64,000 nucleotides of DNA from SZUA-430 sp034440355. Lineage in GTDB: Bacteria > Pseudomonadota > Alphaproteobacteria > Micropepsales > Micropepsaceae. Numbering within the stretch: the first letter of the stretch is position 1; each line of letters opens with the position of its first letter. The translations under genes were made by a program, and so were the position numbers. Below the pieces are notes generated by a model that was given only the letters and a program-made list of their open reading frames with translations, was not told the origin of the DNA and ran no database searches. This document shows positions 24,805-33,285 of this stretch, piece by piece. The stretch lies in NCBI GenBank assembly GCA_034440355.1, contig JAWXBY010000087.1, positions 4,743-68,742 on the forward strand, read 5' to 3'.

Positions 24805-25857
24805 ATGGCGAAGCGCGCGGGAATGTCGGGGTTTGATTCAAGCAGAAGCCCGCTCGAAGTCGCATACACGTGGGGCAAGCAAGGCGTCGAAATTTCGACG
24901 AGCCTTCTGCAAAGCTGGTTGAACGGTCACTCGAAACAGAATCTCCTGCATCGGCGCGACATTCTCAAACGTCGCATTTCCGGCTCCGGCGCTTGGTTTC
25001 AGCACGGCAGCGCGGTGGTGCTGGGCCTCTTCGTTTTCATCACGGCGCTCTACGTCGACTATAATATCATCAGCGAGTTCTGGACGCGCGCGCTCTCCAA
25101 CGAGTTTGGCGAAGTGCCGCCGAACCTTGCCAACACCATCGCCGCGAAATCGCTGCAGGTGCTGTTTGCGACATTGGCCGTCCACTACCTCGTCACCAAC
25201 ATCGGCCACGGCGGTCGCGTCGCCTACTCGTTGGTGATCTTCCTGATCACCGCGGTGATGGTCATCGGCATCGGCCTCCTCTGGGCGAACAACAGCCTGC
25301 CTGCCGGCGCGAAGGTCTTCGGCCTCGACGTCAACCAATCGGCGCAGCAGGTCGATCAGTTCATGAAGGGCTTGGGCATCAAGCCGCCGCGCGCCGCGCC
25401 GCAGCCGGCCGAAGTGAAGCTGCTCAAGAAGTACGAACTCATCATCTGGCTCTTCTCGCTCGGCGTGATCTTCCTGGTCGTCGCCTCGATCGGCGCCATG
25501 GCGTTGCACACGGCGATGCGCGGCTTCACCGGCTTCACTGGCGGCGCGCTCTACGACAACCACAGCGACGTGCGCCACGGCAACAGCATGCGCGACGAGC
25601 TAAAGCGCGCCTATGTCGATCTCCAGCATCTGGACGAAGACGAAGCCAAGTTCCGCCGCGCCAAGGTTTCTGAGTTCCAAACGGCTTACACCGACGGCGT
25701 CGTCGCGGGCGGCTTTACGAACGGCCGCAGGCGAAGGCTATTGGAGCTTGCGGACGAAGCGGCCCATTCGGTAGACACCAGCCCACCCGGCGAAGCGTCT
25801 TCGGACGACAACGTCGAGGACATCCGAGACCACCGCCGCCGCGCGGCCCATACCTGA
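24805..25857 (+). CDS. Unrecognised four-helix membrane protein
   Basis: I do not recognise a family for this 350-residue protein. It has a hydrophilic N-terminus of about 65 residues, four hydrophobic segments (about residues 70-91, 115-133, 142-164 and 212-238), then a charged, probably helical C-terminal part of about 110 residues (RDELKRAYVDLQHLDEDEAKFRRAKVSEFQ) and an acidic/basic tail. It is followed after 31 bases by a secreted VWA-like protein gene on the same strand, so the two probably act together at the membrane. A GAAGGG Shine-Dalgarno supports the ATG at 24805. Confidence 0.7.
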   Translation: MAKRAGMSGFDSSRSPLEVAYTWGKQGVEISTSLLQSWLNGHSKQNLLHRRDILKRRISGSGAWFQHGSAVVLGLFVFITALYVDYNIISEFWTRALSNEFGEVPPNLANTIAAKSLQVLFATLAVHYLVTNIGHGGRVAYSLVIFLITAVMVIGIGLLWANNSLPAGAKVFGLDVNQSAQQVDQFMKGLGIKPPRAAPQPAEVKLLKKYELIIWLFSLGVIFLVVASIGAMALHTAMRGFTGFTGGALYDNHSDVRHGNSMRDELKRAYVDLQHLDEDEAKFRRAKVSEFQTAYTDGVVAGGFTNGRRRRLLELADEAAHSVDTSPPGEASSDDNVEDIRDHRRRAAHT

Positions 25858-25888
25858 CGTCACCTAAGTAACTGAGTGGGTAGATAAG

Positions 25889-26599
25889 TTGAACATCGTG
25901 CGTACCTTGCTGCTATTGCCGGCACTTGCTTTCGTCGGCGGTCTCGCCTCCCTCATCTGGCACGCGAACGCCGCCCCGGCCGCCATCCCGGTCAACCCGC
26001 CGCGCACGATCGTCATCGGCATCGACCTGTCGAGTTCGAACCCGCTGATCCGCGACGACAGCTTCGCCCAGCGCGTGGCCGCGCGGATCGGCCCCTACAT
26101 CAGCAACTTGGCGCCGCGCTCGCGCGTCATCCTGCGCTCGTTCGGCTCCTACAACTCAAGCGCCAACAGCCCGTTGACGCTCGACATCCTGATCGCGCCG
26201 AAGACCGCGCGCGCCGAAGACATGGCGAACTTGATCTCAAACGTCATCGCCAACGTTCCGCAAATGGTCCGTCAGGGCCGCATTCAAGAACAGTCGTCGA
26301 CGAACATCGTGCCCTTCCTGATGAACATCTCGAAGGTCGTCAACTGCAAGGCGATGCCGACCAACATCATCTTGGCGACCGACGGCGTCGAAGATTCGCA
26401 AGTCGCCGACCTCAGCCGCCGCCGCAACACCCTACCCGCGCCGCAAGGCGCGCCCTTCGCCGGCTGCGAAGAACTGATGATCTTAGGCGTCGGCCGCGGC
26501 CTGGGCTCGCCGCAAGACACGGAACGCTTGCGCAACGAATGGGCCAACTGGGCCCGCGCCGCCGGCTTCCTGAACTACGTCGGCCTCAACGACTGGTGA
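25889..26599 (+). CDS. Exported protein with VWA-like domain
   Basis: This 236-residue protein starts at a TTG (MNIVRTLLLLPALAFVGGLASLIWHANAAPA) with a signal or anchor segment. A Rossmann-like VWA domain follows: TIVIGIDLSSSNPLIRDDSF carries a D-x-S-x-S metal-site motif, then RVILRSFGSY, NIILATDGVEDS (the second conserved Asp/Gly) and ELMILGVGRGLG. It ends with a Trp-rich helix (RLRNEWANWARAAGFLNYVG). VWA domains bind partners through a metal ion. It sits behind an unrecognised membrane protein gene and its last 14 bases overlap the converging gluQ gene. Confidence 0.72.
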   Translation: MNIVRTLLLLPALAFVGGLASLIWHANAAPAAIPVNPPRTIVIGIDLSSSNPLIRDDSFAQRVAARIGPYISNLAPRSRVILRSFGSYNSSANSPLTLDILIAPKTARAEDMANLISNVIANVPQMVRQGRIQEQSSTNIVPFLMNISKVVNCKAMPTNIILATDGVEDSQVADLSRRRNTLPAPQGAPFAGCEELMILGVGRGLGSPQDTERLRNEWANWARAAGFLNYVGLNDW

Positions 26600-27446
26600 A
26601 CCCAAGCTGCGTCCGGATCTCCTCCGGACGCACGCCGCTCTCGCGCAAGGTCCGAAGCGCCGTCGCCTGATCGCGTTTGGCCAACCGCCTCCCCGCCGCA
26701 TCTGTGATCAACCGATGATGCCGATAGCGCGGCACAGGCAAACCCAAAAGCGCCTGCAGCAACCGATGTAGATGCGTCGCCGGCAGTAGATCCAGCCCGC
26801 GCGTCACCAGCGTCACGCCTTGGCTCGCATCATCGATCACGACGGCCAGATGATAGCTCGCCGGCGTATCCTTCCGCGCCAAAACGACATCGCCAAAAAT
26901 CTCCGGCTGCGCCCCGATCGTGCCGCGCTCGGGCACGTCACCGCTCTCCTCAAACGTCAGCGCCCTGCAGGCTGATGCCGCTCGCGCCACATCCAACCGC
27001 CACGCATGATCGTCTCCGGCCGTAAGCCGCCGCGCGCGTTCGGCCTGATCGAGGTGACGGCAAGTACCGGGGTAAAGCGGCCCATCAGGCCCTTGAGGCG
27101 CGGCCGCGCTCGCCGCAATCTCCGCCGCGATCTCTTTGCGCGTGCAGAAGCAGGGATAGAGCAGATCGCGCTGCTTCAACGCATCCAGCGCCACGCGATA
27201 ATCCGCAAAGTGTTCGGACTGCCGCCGCGCCGGCCGCTCCCATGTAAGTCCTAGCCAAGCGAGATCTTCGTCGATCGCTTTCTCGAACTCGGGCCGCGCG
27301 CGCGCCGTGTCGATGTCTTCGATGCGCAGCAAAAACCGTCCGCCCGTAGCCCGCGCCGCCTCATCGGCGAACAGCGCCGCAAACGCATGCCCCAGATGCA
27401 GAAGCCCGGTGGGCGAGGGCGCAAATCGCGTGACGTCGGCGGTCAT
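26586..27446 (-). CDS. gluQ: Glutamyl-Q tRNA(Asp) synthetase
   Basis: This 286-residue protein is a truncated glutamyl-tRNA synthetase without an anticodon-binding domain. It attaches glutamate to the queuosine at position 34 of tRNA-Asp. The class I core is visible: TRFAPSPTGLLHLGHAFAALFADEAA (HIGH-type), FLLRIEDIDTARARPEFEKAIDEDLAWLGL, a Cys-rich element (YPCFCTRKEI...TCRH) and RLAKRDQATALRTLRESG at the KMSKS position. Length is standard for GluQ-RS, much shorter than GltX. Confidence 0.95.
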   Translation of the reverse strand: MTADVTRFAPSPTGLLHLGHAFAALFADEAARATGGRFLLRIEDIDTARARPEFEKAIDEDLAWLGLTWERPARRQSEHFADYRVALDALKQRDLLYPCFCTRKEIAAEIAASAAAPQGPDGPLYPGTCRHLDQAERARRLTAGDDHAWRLDVARAASACRALTFEESGDVPERGTIGAQPEIFGDVVLARKDTPASYHLAVVIDDASQGVTLVTRGLDLLPATHLHRLLQALLGLPVPRYRHHRLITDAAGRRLAKRDQATALRTLRESGVRPEEIRTQLGFTSR

Positions 27447-27517
27447 CGGCCCGCTCTAGCTCAATCCGCCCCGCCCCGGCTAGAGTGCGGCACAACGCCA
27501 TTCCGGAGTTTCAGCCG

Positions 27518-28219
27518 ATGACGCCGCAACTGAACGGCCCGCGCCTGCCCGCCGCCAGCGGCAAGGCCGACCGCCTGGTGATTTTCTGTCACGGCTACGG
27601 CGCCGACGGCAACGACCTCATCGCCCTCGGCCGTCATTGGCAGCGCCTGCTCCCGACGACAGCCTTCGTTTCACCGCACGCACCGGAACGCTGCCCCGGC
27701 TCGCCCGGCTATCAGTGGTTCGGCATCACCCGCCTCCAGCCCGACGAGATGCTGCGCGGCGTCGAACGCGCAGCCCCCATCCTGAACGCCTTCATCGACG
27801 GCGAGCTCCAACGCCTCGGCCTCGATGCCTCGCGCCTGGCGCTCGTGGGCTTCAGCCAAGGCACGATGATGTCGCTGCACGTGGGCCTCCGCCGTGCGGT
27901 CGCGCCGGCCGCGATCGTCGGCTTCTCGGGCATGCTGCCCGGCGCCGAAAAACTCCCGGCCGAAATCGTCTCACGCCCGCCCGTGTTGCTGGTCCATGGC
28001 GACGCCGATGACATGATCCCGGTCCAAGCGCTGCATGCCGCCGCCAACGGCCTCGGTGCCGCGGGCGTCGCCGTGCGCTGGCACGTCTCGCGCGGGATCG
28101 GCCACGGCATTGCGCCGGACGGCCTCGAGCTCGCAGGAAAATTCCTCGCGGACGGCTTCGCGGGAAAGCTCGCGGTGACGCCCGAAGCAGCCCCCGTCGG
28201 CGTCAAGGCGCCCGGCTAA
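27518..28219 (+). CDS. Alpha/beta-hydrolase, phospholipase/carboxylesterase family
   Basis: This is 233 residues from the ATG at 27518, preceded by a CCGGAG Shine-Dalgarno. It shows the family pattern VIFCHGYGADGNDLIALG (oxyanion region), the nucleophile elbow LALVGFSQGTMMSLHVGLR (GFSQG), PVLLVHGDADDMIPVQ (catalytic Asp) and SRGIGHGIAPDGLE (catalytic His). Homologues are cytosolic esterases acting on short acyl esters or lysophospholipids. The physiological substrate is unknown. Confidence 0.92.
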   Translation: MTPQLNGPRLPAASGKADRLVIFCHGYGADGNDLIALGRHWQRLLPTTAFVSPHAPERCPGSPGYQWFGITRLQPDEMLRGVERAAPILNAFIDGELQRLGLDASRLALVGFSQGTMMSLHVGLRRAVAPAAIVGFSGMLPGAEKLPAEIVSRPPVLLVHGDADDMIPVQALHAAANGLGAAGVAVRWHVSRGIGHGIAPDGLELAGKFLADGFAGKLAVTPEAAPVGVKAPG

Positions 28220-28332
28220 CCGTCGCCCGCCCGTCACACCGGCGTCATACCAAAACGTGTAGAATTCAGCCGATTCGGGCCCGTGGTTGCACCGCCGCAT
28301 CCGCTTAAGCTAGGCTCAAGTGTTAACGGCGC

Positions 28333-28968
28333 ATGGCACGCCGTCGAAACAAGGAGATCGGCCTTCAGGCATCGCGCAAAGAAGAGGTTCGTATCGTGTT
28401 AGCCGCCACCGAGCGTGCGCCGGAGGCCTTCCCTGCGTTGGTGTTGAACGCCGACTTCCGGCCGCTTTCCTATTTCCCGCTGTCGCTCTGGTCGTGGCAA
28501 GACACGATCAAGGCCGTGTTCATGGACCGCGTGAACATCGTCGAGGAATACGACCGCGTCGTGCACTCGCCAAGTTTCGAGATGCGCCTGCCGTCGGTTG
28601 TCTCGCTCAAGGCTTATGTGAAGCCCTCGCGCCACCCGGCGTTCACGCGCTTCAACGTGTTCCTGCGCGACCGCTTCCAGTGCCAGTATTGCAGCGTCAC
28701 CAAGGTCGCGAACGACCTGACGTTCGACCACGTGATCCCCCGCTCGCGCGGCGGCCGCACCACGTGGGAAAACGTCGTGACGGCGTGCGCCCCGTGCAAC
28801 CTGTTCAAAGGCGGCAAGCTGCCCCACCAAGCCGGCATGCACCCGCACCACCGCCCGCATCGCCCGACGGTGACGCAACTGCACACCAACGGCCGCCTGT
28901 TCCCGCCCAACTACCTGCACCAATCCTGGCAGGACTATCTCTACTGGGACAGCGAACTGGAACCGTAG
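28333..28968 (+). CDS. HNH endonuclease family protein
   Basis: This 211-residue protein has a C-terminal HNH module: RFQCQYCSVTKVANDLTFDHVIPRSRGGRTTWENVVTACAPCNLFKGGKLP, with the two CxxC zinc pairs and the D-H...N...N catalytic core. The N-terminal region (FPALVLNADFRPLSYFPLSLWSWQDTIKAVFMDRVNIVEEYD) is a conserved element of the widespread stand-alone HNH proteins found in nearly all Alphaproteobacteria. It has no mobile-element context. The target is unknown and a housekeeping nucleic-acid role is more likely than defence. Confidence 0.9.
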   Translation: MARRRNKEIGLQASRKEEVRIVLAATERAPEAFPALVLNADFRPLSYFPLSLWSWQDTIKAVFMDRVNIVEEYDRVVHSPSFEMRLPSVVSLKAYVKPSRHPAFTRFNVFLRDRFQCQYCSVTKVANDLTFDHVIPRSRGGRTTWENVVTACAPCNLFKGGKLPHQAGMHPHHRPHRPTVTQLHTNGRLFPPNYLHQSWQDYLYWDSELEP

Positions 28969-28982
28969 AGGGGAGACAGATC

Positions 28983-29699
28983 GTGATCGGTCGCGGTCTT
29001 CAAGCGGTGGCAATACTTCTCGCGTGCGCATGGTCGATTCCGGCGCTTTCCGCCAAGAATCTTTGCGAGCCGAAACATGCGGATGCGTCTGCGTCCGCGC
29101 CCGTCGGCTCAACCGCGACCTATGTTCTGATCGGCGTACCGCAATCGCCCGAAATCGTCGTCTCCGTGGTGATCAGTCCTTACATCCCCGAATCGCGCAC
29201 GCTGATCTACGGCGGCAAGAGCGACCCGGATTGCTCGGTGCTGTTCAACATCGACAAAGGAAGCTTTGTTCAAAAGCGTGACGGCCGGGACTACGTCTTC
29301 CATTTGGTCGAAGCCGTTCCGCAAACCTACGCCTTCACCAGTTGGTGGGTGCGGTTGGAGAGCACATATCTGATCTGCCTCGCGGACGAGACCTACGCGC
29401 TCGACATCAAGCCGGGCCGCATCAACTATATCGGCAAGGTTGCGTTCAAGCCCCTTTCGTCCGAAATCAAGAGCGCCTCGCGCCACGGTCCGGGCTATCG
29501 CGCGGTCCAACACGGTGCGCCGTTCGGCATCGCGGGTATCGATCAGAACATCGACGATGTGAGGGCGGATATGGCGAAGTACCCCGGCATTGCGTTGCCG
29601 ATCGAAAAGGTCGTGTATCGACAGGCGACCTTTGCGACGAAAGAGAACTGGCTGGGGACGCCTCTATGCTATTCCACGACCGAGCGCCCCGCGAGCTGA
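28983..29699 (+). CDS. Exported protein of unknown function
   Basis: From the GTG at 28983 (Shine-Dalgarno GGGGAG just upstream) the protein has 238 residues with a signal peptide ending ...CAWSIPALSA. The mature part is beta-rich with four or five cysteines, and segments such as RTLIYGGKSDPDCSVLFNIDKGSF and YALDIKPGRINYIGKVAFKPL. The second resembles the 'GxxxYIG' strand of several lipoprotein families, but I recognise no family. It lies 14 bases behind the HNH gene. A longer in-frame ORF starting at 28320 is an artefact that runs over the HNH gene. Confidence 0.68.
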   Translation: MIGRGLQAVAILLACAWSIPALSAKNLCEPKHADASASAPVGSTATYVLIGVPQSPEIVVSVVISPYIPESRTLIYGGKSDPDCSVLFNIDKGSFVQKRDGRDYVFHLVEAVPQTYAFTSWWVRLESTYLICLADETYALDIKPGRINYIGKVAFKPLSSEIKSASRHGPGYRAVQHGAPFGIAGIDQNIDDVRADMAKYPGIALPIEKVVYRQATFATKENWLGTPLCYSTTERPAS

Positions 29700-30359
29700 T
29701 CAGCGCACTCGCGCCTCACGCCACATGCCCCACAACGGCGGCGCGTCGGGCGTCGGACGGAACTCGTTGATGACCTCGTAGCCGTGCCGCTTGTACAGCG
29801 GCACGTTCTTCTCGTTCGACGACTCGAGATAGGTCGGCAACCCCTTCGCATCGATCATGGCCAGGTTCGCGTCCAGCAACGCCGAGCCCAAACCCTGTCC
29901 CTGAAAGCGCGGATCGACGCCGATCGTCATCAGATAAAAATGCGGCTTGGTCTTCGGATGATGCTTGTCCGCCGCCTTGCGAAACGCATCGACGCGTCCC
30001 AACCCCGACAGGCTGGTGAACGAAATGATGGTCGGAAACAGCATCAGCTCTTCCCACCACGGCAGCTTCAGATCCGCCCGCTCCGGCGGCACCCACAACG
30101 CCGCCGCGCTGTAATCGTCGGCCGTCCAAAGTTGCTGCCCCGGCAATCCGATCTTGCCGACCAGGAACGTGAACATCGCCCGCCGCCCGGCGTCGCGCTT
30201 CGCGTCGCGCCGCCCGATCCACGACATCACGGGATCGGTCGCAAAGGCCGCCGACAGACAATCGATGACCCGCTCCCGATCGGCCTCGCTCGCCTGCCGC
30301 GGCTGCGCGGCGCGCTTGCGCCGTTCGAATGCCTCGTCGCTCAACGCCGCCGACGACAT
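29700..30359 (-). CDS. GNAT family N-acetyltransferase
   Basis: This is 219 residues from the ATG at 30357-30359, whose first base overlaps the coq7 stop (TGATG), indicating coupling. The start region (RERVIDCLSAAFATDPVMSWIG) and LWVPPE element resemble a well-known acetyltransferase subgroup. Motif A is LMTIGVDPRFQGQGLGSALLDANLAMID, followed by LPTYLESSNEKNVPLYKRHGYEV. The substrate is unknown. It is the third gene of a dsbB-coq7-GNAT unit. Confidence 0.9.
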   Translation of the reverse strand: MSSAALSDEAFERRKRAAQPRQASEADRERVIDCLSAAFATDPVMSWIGRRDAKRDAGRRAMFTFLVGKIGLPGQQLWTADDYSAAALWVPPERADLKLPWWEELMLFPTIISFTSLSGLGRVDAFRKAADKHHPKTKPHFYLMTIGVDPRFQGQGLGSALLDANLAMIDAKGLPTYLESSNEKNVPLYKRHGYEVINEFRPTPDAPPLWGMWREARVR

Positions 30360-30925
30360 CAAAACCGCTCGGAAAGCTTGATCGCCAGCCGGCATCCGGC
30401 CTTGATCGTTTCGGACAGAACGCGATACCCGGGCGCCTCTTCCGCGCCGTGCTCGATCGCGGTTTCGCGATGTTGAATCTCCTCGGCGCGAAACTTCTCG
30501 ATCGTCGCCTTGAACGCGGCATTCGTTTCGCCGTCAGCCTCAAGCGCCGCCGCCTGCCGCGCATAGTGCTCGTCGATCACCTCTTCGACCGCCGCCGTGC
30601 ACGCCATCGCAGCCTTCTCGCCCATCAGCGCCGTCACTGCGCCAAGCGCGTAACCCGCAACGTTCCACACGGGCGCCAGCGCCGTCGGCCGCACGTTGTT
30701 CTCCGCCACCAGCCGGTCGAACGCCGCCAAATGCTCCTGCTCTTGGTTCTCCATGTGGCGGATCGTGTCGCCCGACGCCGTGTGCCCGAGAATCGCAAGC
30801 TGCCCGCGATAGATCTGCACCGCGCCATACTCGCCCGCGTGATCGACGCGGATCATGCGCGCGAGATTCTTGTCGGCCGCATTGAAGCCCGGCAATCGCG
30901 GCGACGGCTTGATGGTCACGCTCAC
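30359..30925 (-). CDS. coq7: Demethoxyubiquinone hydroxylase (Coq7)
   Basis: This 188-residue di-iron enzyme hydroxylates 2-polyprenyl-3-methyl-6-methoxybenzoquinol in ubiquinone synthesis. All four helical metal motifs are present: MIRVDHAGEYGAVQIYRGQ, ENQEQEHLAAFDRLV, AAVEEVIDEHYARQ and EEIQHRETAIEHGAEEA. The GTG at 30923-30925 forms a 4-base overlap (GTGA) with the dsbB stop, which decides the start; a second GTG lies 6 bases on. The longer frame upstream runs through dsbB and is rejected. Confidence 0.95.
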   Translation of the reverse strand: MSVTIKPSPRLPGFNAADKNLARMIRVDHAGEYGAVQIYRGQLAILGHTASGDTIRHMENQEQEHLAAFDRLVAENNVRPTALAPVWNVAGYALGAVTALMGEKAAMACTAAVEEVIDEHYARQAAALEADGETNAAFKATIEKFRAEEIQHRETAIEHGAEEAPGYRVLSETIKAGCRLAIKLSERF

Positions 30926-31464
30926 CTTCGGCCTCCGTTCCAAATCGTCCAGGCGCCGAACCCGCCAAGCCCGGCCGCCACAAGAGAAAACAGAAAATTG
31001 AACCCGGCCATCGAGATGCCGAACAGATCCCACACCACCTCGTCGCAGCGCACGATCTGCCCCGACGACAGCGGCCCGAAGATGCTGCCTGCGCCGGGCA
31101 GGTCGGTGCCCGTACAATCCGGCGGTCCCGGCCACCACTTGTATTCGACGCCCGCGTGGAACAGCCCGAGATAGGCGCCCCACAAAGCAACCGCCGCAAT
31201 GACCGCATAGAGCACCACGACCGCCGGCCGCGGCACGGTCCACACCTGCGCCGCCGTCGCAGCCCCGCCCAGCACGATCAGCACGAACCACGGCACGCGC
31301 TGCTCCAGGCACAAGGCGCAGGGCCGATACCCGCCGATATACTGAAACGCGTAAGCGCCGCCGAGGATCAACACGCCCAGCACCGCCACCGCCACGCCCG
31401 GAAACAGGACGTGCGAGGTGCCGCGTTGAATCTGAAGAACGAGGGAGGCGCCGTTCATGGGCAT
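30922..31464 (-). CDS. dsbB: Disulfide bond formation protein B
   Basis: This 180-residue inner-membrane protein has four helices. DsbB re-oxidises periplasmic DsbA and passes electrons to quinone. The first redox pair is CALCLEQ (CxxC) in the first periplasmic loop. The second loop carries CTGTDLPGAGSIFGPLSSGQIVRCDE with the second cysteine pair, followed by WDLFGISMAGFNFLFSL. The position directly before coq7 matches the quinone link. It starts at an ATG at 31462-31464. Confidence 0.93.
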   Translation of the reverse strand: MPMNGASLVLQIQRGTSHVLFPGVAVAVLGVLILGGAYAFQYIGGYRPCALCLEQRVPWFVLIVLGGAATAAQVWTVPRPAVVVLYAVIAAVALWGAYLGLFHAGVEYKWWPGPPDCTGTDLPGAGSIFGPLSSGQIVRCDEVVWDLFGISMAGFNFLFSLVAAGLGGFGAWTIWNGGRR

Positions 31465-31544
31465 AAATCTAGCGCGCCACGGGCCCCTCGCGCACCCCGC
31501 CAGCCTGCGGCAAACCGCACAATTTCTCGCGAGATAAACCTTGG

Positions 31545-31572
31545 TTGACGAAGCGCCCGCGCTCCCTATTAT
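31545..31572 (+). promoter_or_regulatory. Sigma70-type promoter of tRNA-Leu
   Basis: A -35 box TTGACG at 31545-31550 and a -10 box TATTAT at 31567-31572 are separated by 16 bases. The expected start of transcription is about 55 bases before the tRNA gene. It is the clearest sigma70-like promoter I found in the window. Confidence 0.7.
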
Positions 31573-31632
31573 CCGCCCCCTCGCGGAAGGGGCGGCAACT
31601 ACCGGCCCGCCACCAAAACCTCTCGCGACCGT

Positions 31633-31719
31633 GCCCCTGTGGCGGAACTGGTAGACGCGGCAGACTCAAAATCTGTTGTTGGTGACAACGTGCTGGTTCG
31701 ATTCCGGCCAGGGGCACCA
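31633..31719 (+). tRNA. tRNA-Leu (anticodon CAA)
   Basis: This 87-base class II tRNA has a 7-bp acceptor (GCCCCTG with CAGGGGC), a GGTAGACGCG D-loop, an anticodon stem GCAGA/TCTGT with loop CTCAAAA (anticodon CAA), a long variable arm (GTTGGTGACAACG) and a GGTTCGATTCC T-arm. The 3' CCA is encoded. The long variable arm and the discriminator A are typical of leucine. Confidence 0.97.
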
Positions 31720-31760
31720 AATTTTTCGCTGGGGGGTGGGCGTTAAGGCTCGCAACGCGC

Positions 31761-32144
31761 TCAGATCTCGGCACCCGGCGACGAACTGCCTCGCATCATC
31801 TTGCGGACGCACGCGAGCAACGTGGCGGGATGCACCGGCTTTGGCACCGCGTCGTCCGCTCCAAGGGCGTGGGCAAGTCCAAGGGCCTGAGCGTCGATGT
31901 CGACGATAGCCAGAACGCGAACATTCTGTTTGAACCGCTTCTTGATTTCGAGGACCGTCGACAGCCCCTCTTTGGCGGTCATGGCGAGATCGACAATCGC
32001 AATCTCGCTGTCGTGATACTCGATAAGTCTTACGGCGTCGTACGCGTTTGAAGCCTCTCGGACTTTGAATCCGTCCAACTCCAGGTGATCGCGCAGCGCT
32101 CGCTGCATGTCGCGATCGTCGTCAATGACGCAGATCTCTGTCAC
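31761..32144 (-). CDS. Single-domain response regulator
   Basis: This 127-residue protein is a receiver domain only. It shows the acidic pocket (VIDDDRDM near the start), the phospho-acceptor aspartate in IAIVDLAM (about residue 51), and the conserved lysine in DAVPKPVHPATLL (about residue 103). There is no output domain, so it probably acts by protein contact or as a phosphate relay. No kinase is adjacent; the orphan kinase at 16367-17764 is a possible partner but nothing shows it. Confidence 0.9.
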   Translation of the reverse strand: MTEICVIDDDRDMQRALRDHLELDGFKVREASNAYDAVRLIEYHDSEIAIVDLAMTAKEGLSTVLEIKKRFKQNVRVLAIVDIDAQALGLAHALGADDAVPKPVHPATLLACVRKMMRGSSSPGAEI

Positions 32145-32415
32145 GTGTGCTTGTCTCCCACGGCCGCGTTGAATGGCGGGCCGGTTGCGAAACTGGATTT
32201 GCTTGAGTGGCGCAACGGAGGAAGCCGGCGGCGCTCGGCGTATGGCTCTTGGCTTTCGACGATCATCGCCGTCCGGGACGCGGGCCGACCTTCAAGCGGC
32301 CCGAATCTTGGAAGGTGCAACGAGCCTCTGTCCGATTTGGTTCCAGTCGCTGCGCAAAGTAGTTGAGCGGCATCATGCTTGGTTTGTGAAGCTGCTACTT
32401 GAGAGGCGCCGATCG

Positions 32416-33285
32416 CTACTGTTGCAGGTGGCTTGGATCGGCGCTGAGCGTCCGCGACCAGCCTGTGGGCGTCAACTGGAAGTGGTCGCTATGCGATGGC
32501 ACAAAGCGACCTTGCGCCTCATTCCAGGTCAGTCTTTCGATCGCAATGCGCGGACGGTCGATCGTGATGATATTGCACGAATTGTGTTCGCCGCGCAGCC
32601 GCCCGGACGTCGCCGTTCCGGCTTGCACAAGCAGCATCGACCGGCCGGCGGCCTTGTAGCGTCTGACACTCTCGCCGGCCCCGGCGACGTGTCCGTGGCC
32701 GGACGCGATGAGATCCACGCCGCCCTGCACGAAAGCGGCGACGGCCATATGCGCACGCCCGACGACGCCCTTGCGGCCGGCGAAGTCGAAGGGATGGTGC
32801 GTGACCACGATGCGCGTCGCGTTCAAGCCCGCGCCGGCGAACCGCTTGCACGCGGTTTCGATTTGCCGCCGGTTGATGCGCCCGCCTTGGACGGTGAACG
32901 AGCGAGCCGTATTGATGCCCGCAATCGCCAGTTCGTCGTCGACGTAAACCGGTTCATCCTCGCCGAAGTGGCGTCGATAGGCGGCGAGCGGCGTGCGCCA
33001 GCGCGCCCACACATTGTAAAGCGGCACGTCATGATTGCCCGGAACGACGATCGTAGGACACGACAGGCTGTCGAGAAACGCCTTCGCTTCGGCGAATTCG
33101 GCGTCGCGTGCGCGCTGTGTCAGATCCCCGGAAACAACAAGCACATCGGGCCCAGCTGCGGCGATGGCGTCCTTCAACGCCGGCAGCGTGGACCGATCCA
33201 GGTGGCCGAAATGCAGATCCGAGAGATGAGCAACGACGCGCAGGCTCAGCGTCCTCTTGTTACGGCTCGGAAGCGGCGGCTTCAC
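32416..33285 (-). CDS. Metallophosphoesterase (CpdA-like)
   Basis: This 289-residue cytosolic phosphoesterase has the metal-binding motifs in order: VVAHLSDLHFG (D-x-H), LVVSGDLTQRA (GD), IVVPGNHDVPLYN (GNHD), IVVTHHPF, and IASGHGHVAGAGE (H-x-H-like G-H-G-H). Class III cyclic-nucleotide phosphodiesterases are the nearest well-known group, but the substrate is not shown. The start overlaps the end of the upstream lipid kinase gene by 26 bases, so the true start may be a GTG further in (VVAHLSDLHF); co-transcription is likely. Confidence 0.9.
   Translation of the reverse strand: MKPPLPSRNKRTLSLRVVAHLSDLHFGHLDRSTLPALKDAIAAAGPDVLVVSGDLTQRARDAEFAEAKAFLDSLSCPTIVVPGNHDVPLYNVWARWRTPLAAYRRHFGEDEPVYVDDELAIAGINTARSFTVQGGRINRRQIETACKRFAGAGLNATRIVVTHHPFDFAGRKGVVGRAHMAVAAFVQGGVDLIASGHGHVAGAGESVRRYKAAGRSMLLVQAGTATSGRLRGEHNSCNIITIDRPRIAIERLTWNEAQGRFVPSHSDHFQLTPTGWSRTLSADPSHLQQ

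Noticed and set aside
28320..29699. 459-residue plus-strand frame
   Set aside because: Its first two thirds overlap the HNH gene in another frame. Only the last part, from the GTG at 28983 with its own ribosome site and signal peptide, is a real protein.
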